Shown: piece by piece, positions 1-7,620 of the stretch | Position numbering within the stretch: the stretch's first letter is position 1 | Layout of the letters: every line of letters starts with the position of its first letter | NCBI RefSeq assembly: GCF_011044995.1 | Contig: NZ_JAAKZW010000040.1 | Span: 1 to 42,998 of the forward strand | Reading direction: 5' to 3' | DNA: 42,998 nt | Source: Streptomyces mesophilus | GTDB lineage: Bacteria > Actinomycetota > Actinomycetes > Streptomycetales > Streptomycetaceae | The notes under the pieces: generated by a model | Told to the model about the DNA's origin: nothing | What the model saw: only the letters and a program-made list of their open reading frames with translations | The model's database searches: none | Made by a program: the position numbers and the translations under genes

Positions 1-67
1 CCCCCGGTTTCGGGAAGGGGCGGGGCGGGGAGAAAAGCCCGCCGCAGGCGCCCCACCCGCACCCGAC

Positions 68-1210
68 CTACAGCAGCTCCCGCAGCCTCTCCGCCAGCAG
101 ATCCCAGCGCCACTTCTCCTCGACCCACGCACGCCCCCGCGCCCCCATCCGGGCCCGCAGCTCGGGGTCGAGCAGAAGGGCCGTAACGCGCTCCGCGGAG
201 TCCTCGGCGGAGCCGCCCCGCACCACCCAGCCGGTCTCCCCGTCGAGCACCGCGTCCGGCGCACCGCCCGAGTCACCGGCCACGACGGGCAGTCCGGTGG
301 CGGAGGCCTCCAGGTAGACGATGCCGAGACCCTCGACGTCGAGGCCCCCGCGCCGGGTGCGGCACGGCATCGCGAAGACGTCGCCCGCCCCGTAGTGCGC
401 GGGCAGTTCACTCCACGGCACGGCCCCCGTGAAGTGCACGGATTCGGCGACCCCGGTCTCGGCGGCCAGCTTGCGCAGATCCTTCTCGTACGGGCCGCCG
501 CCCACGATCAGGAGCACCGCGTCCGGCACCTTCGCCAGGATCAGCGGCATGGCCTCGATCAGCGTGTCCTGCCCCTTGCGCGGTACGAGCCGCGAGACGC
601 AGACGACCACCGGCCGCTCGCTGAGCCCGAGCCGGGCCCGCACCTCGGCGCCGCCCGAGCCGGGGTGGAAGGTCTTCTCGTCGACGCCGGGCGGCAGTTG
701 CACCATCCGCGCGGCGGCCTCGGGGGTGAGCGCCGCGGCGATCCGCGAGCGCGTGTACTCGCCGAGATACGTGATCGTGTCCGTCGACTCCCCGATCCTG
801 CGCAGGAGTTGACGGGACCCGGGCAGCTGGGCCCAGCCCGCCTCGTGCCCGTGCGTGGTGGCGACAAGACGGGTCGCCCCCGCCTTGCGCAGCGCCGAGC
901 CCATCAGGCCGAGCGGGGCGGCCGCGCCGAACCACACCGACGTACAACCGTGCTCCTGGAGCAGGGATACGGCACGCCGGGTGACGCGCGGGGTCGGCAG
1001 AAGCATCGTGGTGCGGTCCCGTACGACCTTGAAGGGCTGTTCCGCGTCGAAGGCGGCGGTCGCCTCGGCACCCTCGTGGCCGCGCTTCCAGGTGGAGGCG
1101 TAGACGACGAGCTGCTCGGGGTCCAGACGCAGCGCCATGTTGTGCAGGAAGGCCTGGATGCCGCCGGGGCGGGGCGGGAAGTCGTTCGTGACGATCAGGG
1201 TCTTGTGCAT
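68..1210 (-). CDS. GT4 glycosyltransferase, PimB'-like mannosyltransferase
   Basis: GT-B fold glycosyltransferase of family GT4, 380 aa. The N-terminal Rossmann lobe begins LIVTNDFPPRPGGIQAF, a glycine loop typical of GDP-mannose-dependent PimA/PimB enzymes. The C-terminal donor-binding lobe has VSRLVPRKGQDTLIEA and the EX7E region (EGLGIVYLEAS, then GLPVVAGDSGG). By family it would add a mannose to a phosphatidylinositol mannoside at the inner face of the membrane. I chose the ATG at 1210 (MHKTLIV) because the residues before it in the longer frame are low-quality sequence. It diverges from a GT87 membrane glycosyltransferase, which fits a shared role in mannolipid or glycan assembly. The same gene type (Rv2188c) sits near trpD and the bc1 genes in M. 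tuberculosis. The substrate is inferred. Confidence 0.85.
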   Translation of the reverse strand: MHKTLIVTNDFPPRPGGIQAFLHNMALRLDPEQLVVYASTWKRGHEGAEATAAFDAEQPFKVVRDRTTMLLPTPRVTRRAVSLLQEHGCTSVWFGAAAPLGLMGSALRKAGATRLVATTHGHEAGWAQLPGSRQLLRRIGESTDTITYLGEYTRSRIAAALTPEAAARMVQLPPGVDEKTFHPGSGGAEVRARLGLSERPVVVCVSRLVPRKGQDTLIEAMPLILAKVPDAVLLIVGGGPYEKDLRKLAAETGVAESVHFTGAVPWSELPAHYGAGDVFAMPCRTRRGGLDVEGLGIVYLEASATGLPVVAGDSGGAPDAVLDGETGWVVRGGSAEDSAERVTALLLDPELRARMGARGRAWVEEKWRWDLLAERLRELL

Positions 1211-1376
1211 CGACGCCGACAGTAGCCGAAGGCGCCCGCACGCCGCCGCGCACACCGGGCCGCGGTCCGCTCGCCGCCGTGCCGCTGCCCGCCCGGCCGT
1301 CGCGCCTCACCCCATGGCCCGTCCCCCGGCGGCATCATGGCGGACCACACTCAGTACATTTACGGGCAAGGCACAC

Positions 1377-2651
1377 ATGACGTCCGCAAAGCGACTCACG
1401 CCTCTGCGCACCCTCGCGCAACTCCCCCTGACAGTCCGGCTGCTGGCCGTCTGGCTGCCCACGCGCGCCCTGCTCCTGCTCTGGGTCTTCAAGGTCTTCA
1501 CGGCCCCGGGACCGGACGTCACCGGGGACGTCGAGGTCATCTATCAGAGCTGGTACGAGATCCTGCGCACCGGAACGTTCCCGCTGGACGACGTCACCTG
1601 GCAGTACCCGCCGGCCGCCGCGCTCCCCGTCCTGGCCCCCGCGCTGCTGCCGTTCCTCGCGTACACCTCGGCGTTCTTCGTCCTGGCCTTCGTCACGGAC
1701 GCGGCGGTGCTCGGACTGCTGCGGTACGCGGCGGGCCGGCCCGGCAAGTCGGCCGCCGGCGCCTGGGTGTGGGTCGCCGGGGTGCCGCTGCTCGGACCGA
1801 CCTCGTACGCGCGCTACGACCTGTTCGTCACCGCCGCCGCCGTCACCGCGCTGCTCGCGGGCGCCCGGCACGCCCGCACCCAGGGCGCCCTGGTCGCGCT
1901 CGGCGCCCTGCTCAAGGTCTGGCCCGCACTGCTCCTGATCGGCACCCCTCGCGCCCGTGCCACCCGCCGCGCCTGGACCACCGCGGTCGCCACGGCGCTC
2001 GCCCTGACGCTGGCGTTCACCGTGACGATGCCGGGCGCGCTCGCCTTCCTGGGCTTCCAGCGCGACCGCGGCACGGAGGTCGAATCGCTCGGCGCCCTGC
2101 CCTTCCACGTGGCCCGGCACTTCGGCTGGCCGGGCCGTATGCAGCTCAACTACGGCTCGGTGGAGTTCCTCGGCCCGTACGTCCCCCTCGTCACGACCGC
2201 GGCCCAGGCGCTCACGGCTGCGGCCTTCGCCTGGCTGCTCCTTTGGCGGCTGCGCGCCCGCACCTGGGCGCCGTCGACGCCCGCGGACGCGGCCTTCACG
2301 GCGGTGCTCCTGTTCACGGCCACGAGCCGCGTGATCAGCCCGCAGTATCTGCTGTGGCTGGTCGGCCTGGCCGCGGTCTGCCTGATCTTCCGTACGAGCC
2401 GCATGCGCGGTCCCGCGCTGCTCACCCTTGCGGCGACGGGGGTCTCGTTCCTGGAGTTCCCCATCTGGTTCTCGCACGTGGCGGCCAGCGACCCCTGGGG
2501 CATCGCCCTCCTGACCGTACGCAACGGCCTGCTCGTGGCGGCCACCCTGCTCGCCGCCCGACGGCTGTGGCGGCAGACGGTCGCCGAACCGCGTGAGCGC
2601 GACACACGGCCCACTCAGGCGGCGCGCGAGAAGACCGGCGCCGGCATCTGA
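1377..2651 (+). CDS. GT87-type polytopic membrane mannosyltransferase
   Basis: Integral membrane protein of 424 aa with about ten hydrophobic segments. It resembles the GT87 (DUF2029) family of polyprenyl-phosphate-mannose-dependent mannosyltransferases, which includes mycobacterial PimE. After the first membrane segment (LLAVWLPTRALLLLWVFKVF) an extracytoplasmic loop carries an acidic residue near VTGDVEVIYQSW and then WQYPPAAA, typical of the family. SPQYLLWLVGL marks a later helix. The ATG at 1377 opens MTSAKRLTPLRTL just ahead of the first helix; the frame is open further upstream but that part is not protein-like. It diverges from the GT4 gene 166 bp away. Its last 37 bases overlap, convergently, the 3' end of the MATE gene. 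The substrate cannot be read from the sequence. Confidence 0.75.
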   Translation: MTSAKRLTPLRTLAQLPLTVRLLAVWLPTRALLLLWVFKVFTAPGPDVTGDVEVIYQSWYEILRTGTFPLDDVTWQYPPAAALPVLAPALLPFLAYTSAFFVLAFVTDAAVLGLLRYAAGRPGKSAAGAWVWVAGVPLLGPTSYARYDLFVTAAAVTALLAGARHARTQGALVALGALLKVWPALLLIGTPRARATRRAWTTAVATALALTLAFTVTMPGALAFLGFQRDRGTEVESLGALPFHVARHFGWPGRMQLNYGSVEFLGPYVPLVTTAAQALTAAAFAWLLLWRLRARTWAPSTPADAAFTAVLLFTATSRVISPQYLLWLVGLAAVCLIFRTSRMRGPALLTLAATGVSFLEFPIWFSHVAASDPWGIALLTVRNGLLVAATLLAARRLWRQTVAEPRERDTRPTQAAREKTGAGI

Positions 2652-3997
2652 CGCACCCGCCGGACCAGCAGCCCGAGCGCCGCGCACTGCACGGCCGCGG
2701 CGAGTCCCATGGCGAGGGCCACACCGGCGAGCCCGAGCCCGGACAAGGCGTAGGCGAGCGGCAGTTGGACCAAGGCCCCGAGCGCGGTGATCCGCAGCAG
2801 CCGGGCGCTGTGCCCGCTGCCCTCGAGGACGCCGCCGAGCGCGATGAAGCAGGCGAGCAGGATCAGATACGGGCCGAGGCAGCGCAGGAACACCGCACCC
2901 TGTCCGGCCACTTCGGGCCCGGCCCCGAACGCGGCGAGCACCGCCGGGGCGCCGGCGAACAGCAGCCCGGCCGCGAGCGTGCCCAGCGTCCCGGCCACCA
3001 GCAGCGTCTGCCGCCCCACGGCCATGTGCCCCTGGTGAACCTGCTGCCCCTCCTGCCCCTCCTGCCCCTGCTGCCCCTGCTCCCCTTCGCCGAGCAGATG
3101 GGCGGTGTGGATCGACGCCGCCTGCCGTACGGCATAGAACGCCATGGTCGCCACGTACATCGCCTTCGTGGCGATCCCGTATGCCGCGACGGAGGCCACG
3201 CCGAGACGCCCGACGACCCCGACCAGGGCGAGCGTCGCCGCCATCCGCAGCAGGAAGTCCGCGCCCATCGGCAGCCCGGTCCGCAGGGTGCGCAGGGCCG
3301 CACGGGCCACCGCCACCCTGGGGCCCGCAGTCCGGTGCCGGCGCAGCACGAGCAGCCCGCAGCCCAGGGCGACCGCGCGGCCGAGTGCCATGGCGAGGGC
3401 GGCGCCCTGAAGGCCGTACGCCTCGATGAGCAGCGGATCGAGGACCAGGATCAGACCGTTGGCGAGCAGCGCAAGGCGCATCGGGGTGCGGGTGTCGCCG
3501 CCGCCCTTGAGGACCGCGTCCAGCTGGAACTGCGCGAAGAGCAGCGCCGAGCCGGGCAGCGAGATCGCGAAGTACGCCGCGGCGAGGGCGACTTCAGGGC
3601 CTTGGGAGCCGCCCAGGACCAGCGCGGCGATCGGCTCGCGCAGCAGGAACCCGCCGACCGCGACGGCCGGTGCGATGACCGCGCACACCGCCCAGCCGCC
3701 CGCCACCGCACCACGTCGCGCGGCTGTGTCGTCCGCCCCGCGGGCATGCGCCACGAGCACCGTCGTACCGGAGCCGCCGATCAGCGCGAGGCCGAGCAGC
3801 AGATTCTCGACGTTGGTCGCGACGGCCACGGCGGCGACGGCAGGACCGCCGAGCCGCGCGACCCAGATCATCGTGACGATGCCTGCGGCGACCGAGGCAA
3901 GCAGTTCGAAGTAGACGGGATACGCGAGTGCCACAAGCCGTCGCCTGTGCACCGGTCCGTCCGCGGTGTGCCCGGTCCCCGACTCGGTGTGCCCCAT
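2615..3997 (-). CDS. MATE family efflux transporter
   Basis: Twelve-helix multidrug and toxin extrusion transporter, 460 aa. The N-lobe starts at LVALAYPVYFELLASVAAGIVTM and contains the family-typical LGGPAVAAVAVATNVEN and GGSGTTVLVAHARGADD stretches. The second lobe starts near TGLPMGADFLLRMAA. By family it exports cationic or amphipathic compounds in exchange for protons or sodium. Residues about 301-325 form a Gln/Gly/Glu-rich low-complexity loop (GEGEQGQQGQEGQEGQQ) encoded by 9-bp direct repeats, inserted between hydrophobic segments and probably cytoplasmic. It diverges from a PadR regulator across a palindromic operator, so PadR very likely represses it. The ATG at 3997 gives a short hydrophilic tail before the first helix. 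Confidence 0.9.
   Translation of the reverse strand: MGHTESGTGHTADGPVHRRRLVALAYPVYFELLASVAAGIVTMIWVARLGGPAVAAVAVATNVENLLLGLALIGGSGTTVLVAHARGADDTAARRGAVAGGWAVCAVIAPAVAVGGFLLREPIAALVLGGSQGPEVALAAAYFAISLPGSALLFAQFQLDAVLKGGGDTRTPMRLALLANGLILVLDPLLIEAYGLQGAALAMALGRAVALGCGLLVLRRHRTAGPRVAVARAALRTLRTGLPMGADFLLRMAATLALVGVVGRLGVASVAAYGIATKAMYVATMAFYAVRQAASIHTAHLLGEGEQGQQGQEGQEGQQVHQGHMAVGRQTLLVAGTLGTLAAGLLFAGAPAVLAAFGAGPEVAGQGAVFLRCLGPYLILLACFIALGGVLEGSGHSARLLRITALGALVQLPLAYALSGLGLAGVALAMGLAAAVQCAALGLLVRRVRQMPAPVFSRAA
3040..3092 (-). repeat. 9-bp tandem repeat inside the MATE gene
   Basis: The + strand shows consecutive imperfect copies of CTGCCCCTC / CTGCCCCTG. They encode the Gln-Gly-Gln-Glu-Gly run of the MATE protein. 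Because the unit is a multiple of three, copy changes keep the reading frame, so the length may vary between strains. Confidence 0.8.
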
Positions 3998-4018
3998 CCC
4001 AGCCCCCTCGATTCGCTA

Positions 4019-4052
4019 TACCTCGATTCGAGGTACCTCGACGAGAGATACC
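4019..4052. promoter_or_regulatory. Double palindromic operator between MATE and padR
   Basis: A perfect palindrome TACCTCGATTCGAGGTA lies at 4019-4035. It overlaps a second, one-mismatch palindrome at 4032-4052 (GGTACCTC-N5-GAGATACC). CCTCGATTCG also occurs as a direct repeat at 4007 and 4021. The block lies between the divergent starts at 3997 and 4105. Dyads of this kind are typical PadR targets, so autoregulation and repression of the exporter are inferred. Confidence 0.7.
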
Positions 4053-4104
4053 ATGACGCCTGAGCGAACGGCAAGCACGAGCATGAACGCGAGCGGGAGA
4101 CAGA

Positions 4105-4629
4105 GTGCTGGAACTGACGATCCTGGGCTTCCTCGGCGAACGGCCGCTGCACGGCTACGAGTTGAAGGCCCGTATCCAGGACCTGAGCGGCCACGTCCGC
4201 CCGGTCAGCGACGGCGCGCTCTACCCCGCCCTCACCCGCCTGGTGAAGGCCGGCAAGCTCGACCAGCGCACGGTGCCCGGCACGGGCGCCGTCCCGCGCC
4301 GCATCCTCTCCCTCACCTCCGAGGGCCGTGCGGCGCTCCACGAACAGTTGCGTTCACCGAAGGACGCGGACATCACGGACGGCCAGCGCTTCTTCACGCT
4401 GCTCGCCTTCCTCGGCCAGCTGCCGGACCGCGCCGATCAGGCGGCGGTGCTGCGGCGGCGCCAGGAGTTCCTGTCCGCGCCGGCGAGTTTCTTCTACGAG
4501 GGCGGGGCGCCGGTCAAGGCGGAGGCCGAGCCCGACCTGTTCCGCCGCGGCATGCTGCGGATCGCCAGGGCCACGGGCACCGCGGAGAAGAAGTGGCTGA
4601 CGGAGGCGATCGCGGAGCTGGAGTCCTGA
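4105..4629 (+). CDS. PadR family transcriptional regulator
   Basis: PadR regulator of 174 aa. The N-terminal winged helix has the family signature: LELTILGFLGERPLHGYELKARI, then SDGALYPALTRLVKAGKL, and a wing ending SLTSEGRAALHEQL. The C-terminal part (about residues 95-174) is the helical dimerisation region of the longer PadR subfamily. The GTG at 4105 follows a purine-rich GCGGGAGA at a suitable distance and gives the usual PadR N-terminus. By family it is a ligand-responsive repressor. Here it is divergent from a MATE exporter with tandem dyads between, the normal arrangement for control of a drug pump. The inducer is unknown. Confidence 0.9.
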   Translation: MLELTILGFLGERPLHGYELKARIQDLSGHVRPVSDGALYPALTRLVKAGKLDQRTVPGTGAVPRRILSLTSEGRAALHEQLRSPKDADITDGQRFFTLLAFLGQLPDRADQAAVLRRRQEFLSAPASFFYEGGAPVKAEAEPDLFRRGMLRIARATGTAEKKWLTEAIAELES

Positions 4630-4639
4630 CGCCCCGGGC

Positions 4640-5020
4640 TCACCCCTTGTGACAGCCGCAGCCCTCGGCCGCGGCGTGCGGAAGCGCCTCGGTGAACTCG
4701 CTCTGCGAGAAGACCGCGAGCACGGTGGCGTCCTGCTCCCCGTTGTTGACCAGGGTGATCTCCTTGCCCGCGGGAAGCATCGCGAACGTGCCCGGCTCCA
4801 CCGTCCTGGCACCGCACGTGCAGGACGCCTCGACGACGCCCGCTATGCCGGTGAGCAGCAGTTCGGACGCGCCGTGGGAGTGCGCGGGGATGGTGCCGCC
4901 CGCGGGCACCTGGATCCGCACGGCGGCGAGTTCACGGAACGGGCCGCCCTTCGGGTCGAGGCGCAGGGCGGTGCTCCGGGCGTTCCGGTCGAGCGCGGTG
5001 TCGATGGTCATGCCGAACAT
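4640..5020 (-). CDS. Cupin domain protein with intact HxHx3E motif
   Basis: Small single-domain cupin of 126 aa. Motif 1 is intact: GGTIPAHSHGASELLLTGIAG has the HxHx3E spacing that binds a divalent metal in many cupins. Motif 2 lies around PGTFAMLPAGKEITLVNNG. There are Cys residues at SCTCG and the protein ends GCGCHKG, a Cys/His tail that might bind metal. It lies 46 bp downstream of a second cupin on the same strand, and a winged-helix regulator precedes both, so the three probably form one operon. No enzymatic activity can be assigned; dioxygenase-like or sensory roles are both possible. Confidence 0.75.
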   Translation of the reverse strand: MFGMTIDTALDRNARSTALRLDPKGGPFRELAAVRIQVPAGGTIPAHSHGASELLLTGIAGVVEASCTCGARTVEPGTFAMLPAGKEITLVNNGEQDATVLAVFSQSEFTEALPHAAAEGCGCHKG

Positions 5021-5066
5021 GGGGATCTCCTTGCGTAGGTTCTATGGATTCGGTACGAGGACCGGC

Positions 5067-5465
5067 TCAGGCGACGGCCTGCAGATGACGCCCGGGCTCG
5101 GACAGCGGGTCGCGACGGGAACGCGGCAGCCCGTCGACGCGGTCACCGCGGCTCAGTACGGCGAGCAGCGTGGCGGGCCGGCCCGTGTGGTTGGCGAGGG
5201 TGAACAGCTCCCCGCGCGGGACCATCACGCAGGCGCCCGGCCGCAAGGCGACCTCACCGCGCCCGGGGTCCCCGACGCGCACCTCGCCCTCGACCCCGGT
5301 GAGCAGCACCTCCGACTCCTCGTAGGCGTGCGCCTCCAGGCCCGTGCCGGCGAGCAACTGGATCCGCGCGGCGGCGAGTTCCGTGAAGGGCGCGCCCTGC
5401 GGGTCGATCCGGGTGACGGGCATGTCACCGCGTACGTACTGGGTGTCGATGCGGATGGGGAACAC
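5067..5465 (-). CDS. Cupin domain protein with altered metal motif
   Basis: Single-domain cupin of 132 aa, paralogous to the neighbouring downstream cupin; both share an N-terminus of the type RIDPQGAPFTELAAARIQ. Here motif 1 reads LEAHAYEESEVLLTG. The first His and the Glu are present but the second metal-binding His is Tyr, so metal binding may be weaker or different. Motif 2 runs around PGACVMVPRGELFTLANH. The C-terminus is basic and differs from the Cys-rich tail of its partner. It lies 81 bp downstream of the winged-helix regulator, on the same strand. Function is unknown. Confidence 0.72.
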   Translation of the reverse strand: MFPIRIDTQYVRGDMPVTRIDPQGAPFTELAAARIQLLAGTGLEAHAYEESEVLLTGVEGEVRVGDPGRGEVALRPGACVMVPRGELFTLANHTGRPATLLAVLSRGDRVDGLPRSRRDPLSEPGRHLQAVA

Positions 5466-5546
5466 GGGGTCCTCCTGGGAAACGGGAAACGGGGGCCGCG
5501 AGGCGGCGGAAGCAGAGGGAAGCGATACGGGGACATGGCGGGTGTT

Positions 5547-6203
5547 TCAGCGGGCGACGAGGTCGGCCCGGCACAGATCCGGCGCGAGGAAGGGATGCAA
5601 CTCGGCCCGGGCGCCGTCCCCTTCGAGCAGGCCGTCGAGCAGCCCCTGATGCAGGGCGCAGACGACCTCGGGCGTCTTGCGGGCCAGCTCGCGGTACGGG
5701 CACCCGTGCAGCAGGATCCGGTCCGTGCCGGCAGGCGCCGGCACCGTTTCCGGATCGAAGCCGAGGCGCGCCGCGTGCGCGTACACGCGCTCGGCCGCCG
5801 GGGCGGGACCGGCGGCCCGGGCGAGGCGGCCGCCCCAGGCCCGGCCCGCGTCACGCGCCGAGGGCGCGTCGGCCGCGAGGGCGTCGACGAGGGCGCCGGC
5901 CAGATCACGGTAGGCACGGTCCTCGTCGCCGCCCCCGGGGACGGCGGGCACGGCCGCGTACAGCAGCTTCGGCCGGCCGCGTCCCGTACCCGCGGACCTC
6001 TCGGCCCGTACGAGTCCGGCCTCGGCCAGTGCGGCCAAGTGATGCCGCACCGTGGCCGCCGACAGACCGGTGGCGGCGGTGAGCTCATCCATCGCGAGCA
6101 GGCCGTCCGCCTCCCGCAGCAGGGACATCAGACGCCGTCGCGAAGGAACGGCGAGGGCGCGATGCACGCTCTCGGCCGCGTCACCATCGGTCATTTCGGT
6201 CAT
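5547..6203 (-). CDS. Winged-helix regulator with SufR-like C-terminal Cys motif
   Basis: Regulator of 218 aa. The N-terminal ArsR/MarR-like winged helix spans residues about 10-75: SRRRLMSLLREADGLLAMDEL, TAATGLSAATVRHHLAALAEAGL, and a wing RGRPKLLY. The C-terminal domain ends with CPYRELARKTPEVVC, H and LC, giving C-X13-C-X28-C. This resembles the Fe-S ligand spacing of SufR-type repressors with one Cys missing, and suggests a metal or cluster sensor. The ATG at 6203 is preferred over one nine codons upstream because a TATATT box ends six bases before it, implying a leaderless mRNA. Two cupin genes follow on the same strand. The ligand is inferred, not seen. Confidence 0.78.
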   Translation of the reverse strand: MTEMTDGDAAESVHRALAVPSRRRLMSLLREADGLLAMDELTAATGLSAATVRHHLAALAEAGLVRAERSAGTGRGRPKLLYAAVPAVPGGGDEDRAYRDLAGALVDALAADAPSARDAGRAWGGRLARAAGPAPAAERVYAHAARLGFDPETVPAPAGTDRILLHGCPYRELARKTPEVVCALHQGLLDGLLEGDGARAELHPFLAPDLCRADLVAR

Positions 6204-6209
6204 GACACG

Positions 6210-6215
6210 AATATA
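6210..6215 (-). promoter_or_regulatory. Putative -10 element, leaderless promoter
   Basis: TATATT on the minus strand ends six bases before the ATG at 6203, inside an AT-rich patch that stands out from the GC-rich background. There is no Shine-Dalgarno sequence. This is the geometry of a leaderless promoter, where transcription starts at or next to the A of the start codon. No good -35 hexamer is evident. Confidence 0.55.
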
Positions 6216-6259
6216 AACGATGGGCATCACCTAAAGGAGAGAGGCAAAAGTCCTCACCA

Positions 6260-6335
6260 TTGGTCCCGACTCACCCCACCGCTCCCGACTCGCCCCGCTG
6301 GTCCCAACCCACCCACTGGTCCCGGCTCAACCGCC
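6260..6335. repeat. Four imperfect tandem copies of an 18-20 bp unit
   Basis: The gap between the metallopeptidase stop and the regulator holds four consecutive units of the form CTGGTCCCGACTCACCCC, starting near 6260, 6279, 6298 and 6316. The core GTCCC/CTCCC plus ACTC/ACCC is kept. No gene is apparent in the stretch. It could be a decayed coding repeat or a simple tandem expansion. Confidence 0.6.
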
Positions 6336-6356
6336 CCCTGACCGGCGCCCGTCGGC

Positions 6357-7547
6357 CTAGGCCAGCTCCTGCCGCACGTACTCCCGCCACTCCCGCGTGA
6401 ACGTCTCCAGGTCCGTGCGGAGCACCTCGTGCAGCGCGTCCTCCACCGCCCCGTCCCGCCGCTCGTGCCCGCCGACCGCCTTGTAGAAGGCGAGCAGCTT
6501 CTGCTGGCCCCAGCGCTCGGCGATCATCTTGCAGGCCAGCCAGCCGCCCTCGTACGCCTGGGCGAGCCGGGACGCATGGCCCGCGAAGGCGAACTCGTCG
6601 TCCGTGGGGAGCGCGACGGGCTGCTCGGAGCGGTCGAGGGCCCGGTCCAGTTCCGGGGCAGCCTGCTGCGCCGTACGGCCGGAGCCGAGGTAGCCGAGCC
6701 AGTCCGCGAAACCCTCCGAGAGCCACAGCGGGGTCGCCGGGGTGGTGTCGGTGCGGGTCGCCACGTGGGTGGTCTCATGCGTGAGCACGACCTGCTGGCC
6801 GAAGTCGCCGAGCACGTCGAACGCTTCGGGGTTGAGGATGATCCGGTCCGCGGGCGCCGCGTCGGAGCCGCCCGCCTCGCCGGTGGTGACGGCGGCGATC
6901 CCCTGGTAGCCGGAGGAGGGTGCGCCGAGCAGCTTGCCCATGGCGTCGAGCGACTGCGGTACGAGGACCACGACCCGGCCCGACCAGCCCTTGCCCCACA
7001 CGTCCTGGACCGCGGGGACGGCCCGGTCGGCGAGATCCGCGTAGGCGCGCAGCTTCTCGGTGCTGCGGCCGACGCCGAGGACGAGGCTGTGCTGCCCCTG
7101 CACGGCCCTGACCTCGCCCTGTTCCCAGAGCTGCTCCGCGCCCTTGCCCTGCGGCCGGTCGGAGGCCACGCGCCACGCGCCGTCGTCGCTGCGCAGCCGC
7201 AGGGTGCGGTCCGCGGTGACCGGAGCGGCGTCGTAGCCGGTGATCCGGTACTGGAGCCGCACCGTCGCGGTGGCCTCGTCGCCGGCCGGGTCCAGGCGGG
7301 TCAGCTCGTACTTCCAGGTGCTGAGCGGCACTTGGGCCAGATCGTCCAGCTCGTCGGCGTCCCCGTCGGCCTCGGTCGCCCGGAAGCCGGCGGTATCACC
7401 GGCGAGCACGGCCTCGGCTCTGCGCTCCAGCAACTCCTTGACCGCACGGCTGTCGGCAGGCTCACCGGGCGCCCCGGCACACCCGGACAGCGCGGCCCCC
7501 ACGACGAGCCCCACGACCCCGGCTCTCACACGCCCTCGACCAGCCAC
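6357..7547 (-). CDS. Secreted lipoprotein zinc metallopeptidase (gluzincin-like)
   Basis: Protein of 396 aa exported as a lipoprotein: an Arg-rich n-region, a hydrophobic stretch, then lipobox LSGC with Cys at residue 23. The middle (about 30-150) resembles an NTF2-like or periplasmic accessory region with VRLQYRITGYDAAPV. The catalytic region contains HETTH (257-261) followed by SEGFADW (Glu 278), the HEXXH...E arrangement of gluzincin zinc peptidases. It would act outside the membrane, perhaps on cell-envelope proteins. The gene is same-strand downstream of the NlpC/P60 pair but separated by 73 bp. The substrate is unknown. The last residues are QELA. Confidence 0.82.
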   Translation of the reverse strand: MAGRGRVRAGVVGLVVGAALSGCAGAPGEPADSRAVKELLERRAEAVLAGDTAGFRATEADGDADELDDLAQVPLSTWKYELTRLDPAGDEATATVRLQYRITGYDAAPVTADRTLRLRSDDGAWRVASDRPQGKGAEQLWEQGEVRAVQGQHSLVLGVGRSTEKLRAYADLADRAVPAVQDVWGKGWSGRVVVLVPQSLDAMGKLLGAPSSGYQGIAAVTTGEAGGSDAAPADRIILNPEAFDVLGDFGQQVVLTHETTHVATRTDTTPATPLWLSEGFADWLGYLGSGRTAQQAAPELDRALDRSEQPVALPTDDEFAFAGHASRLAQAYEGGWLACKMIAERWGQQKLLAFYKAVGGHERRDGAVEDALHEVLRTDLETFTREWREYVRQELA

Positions 7548-7620
7548 GTTCCCGATCGTACGGGGGGCCGGGCCCCGTGGGGCGCCGCTGCGAGGCGCCC
7601 CACGCCCGGGAAGCGAGCCG

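Noticed and set aside
1..67. Terminator for the GT4 gene at the window start
   Set aside because: GGGGCG and CGCCCC can pair weakly but the stem is short and interrupted, and the region is cut by the window edge.
1335..2687. 450-codon open frame opposite the GT87 gene
   Set aside because: Low-complexity Arg/Gly/Glu-rich translation without motifs, antisense to a clear membrane protein.
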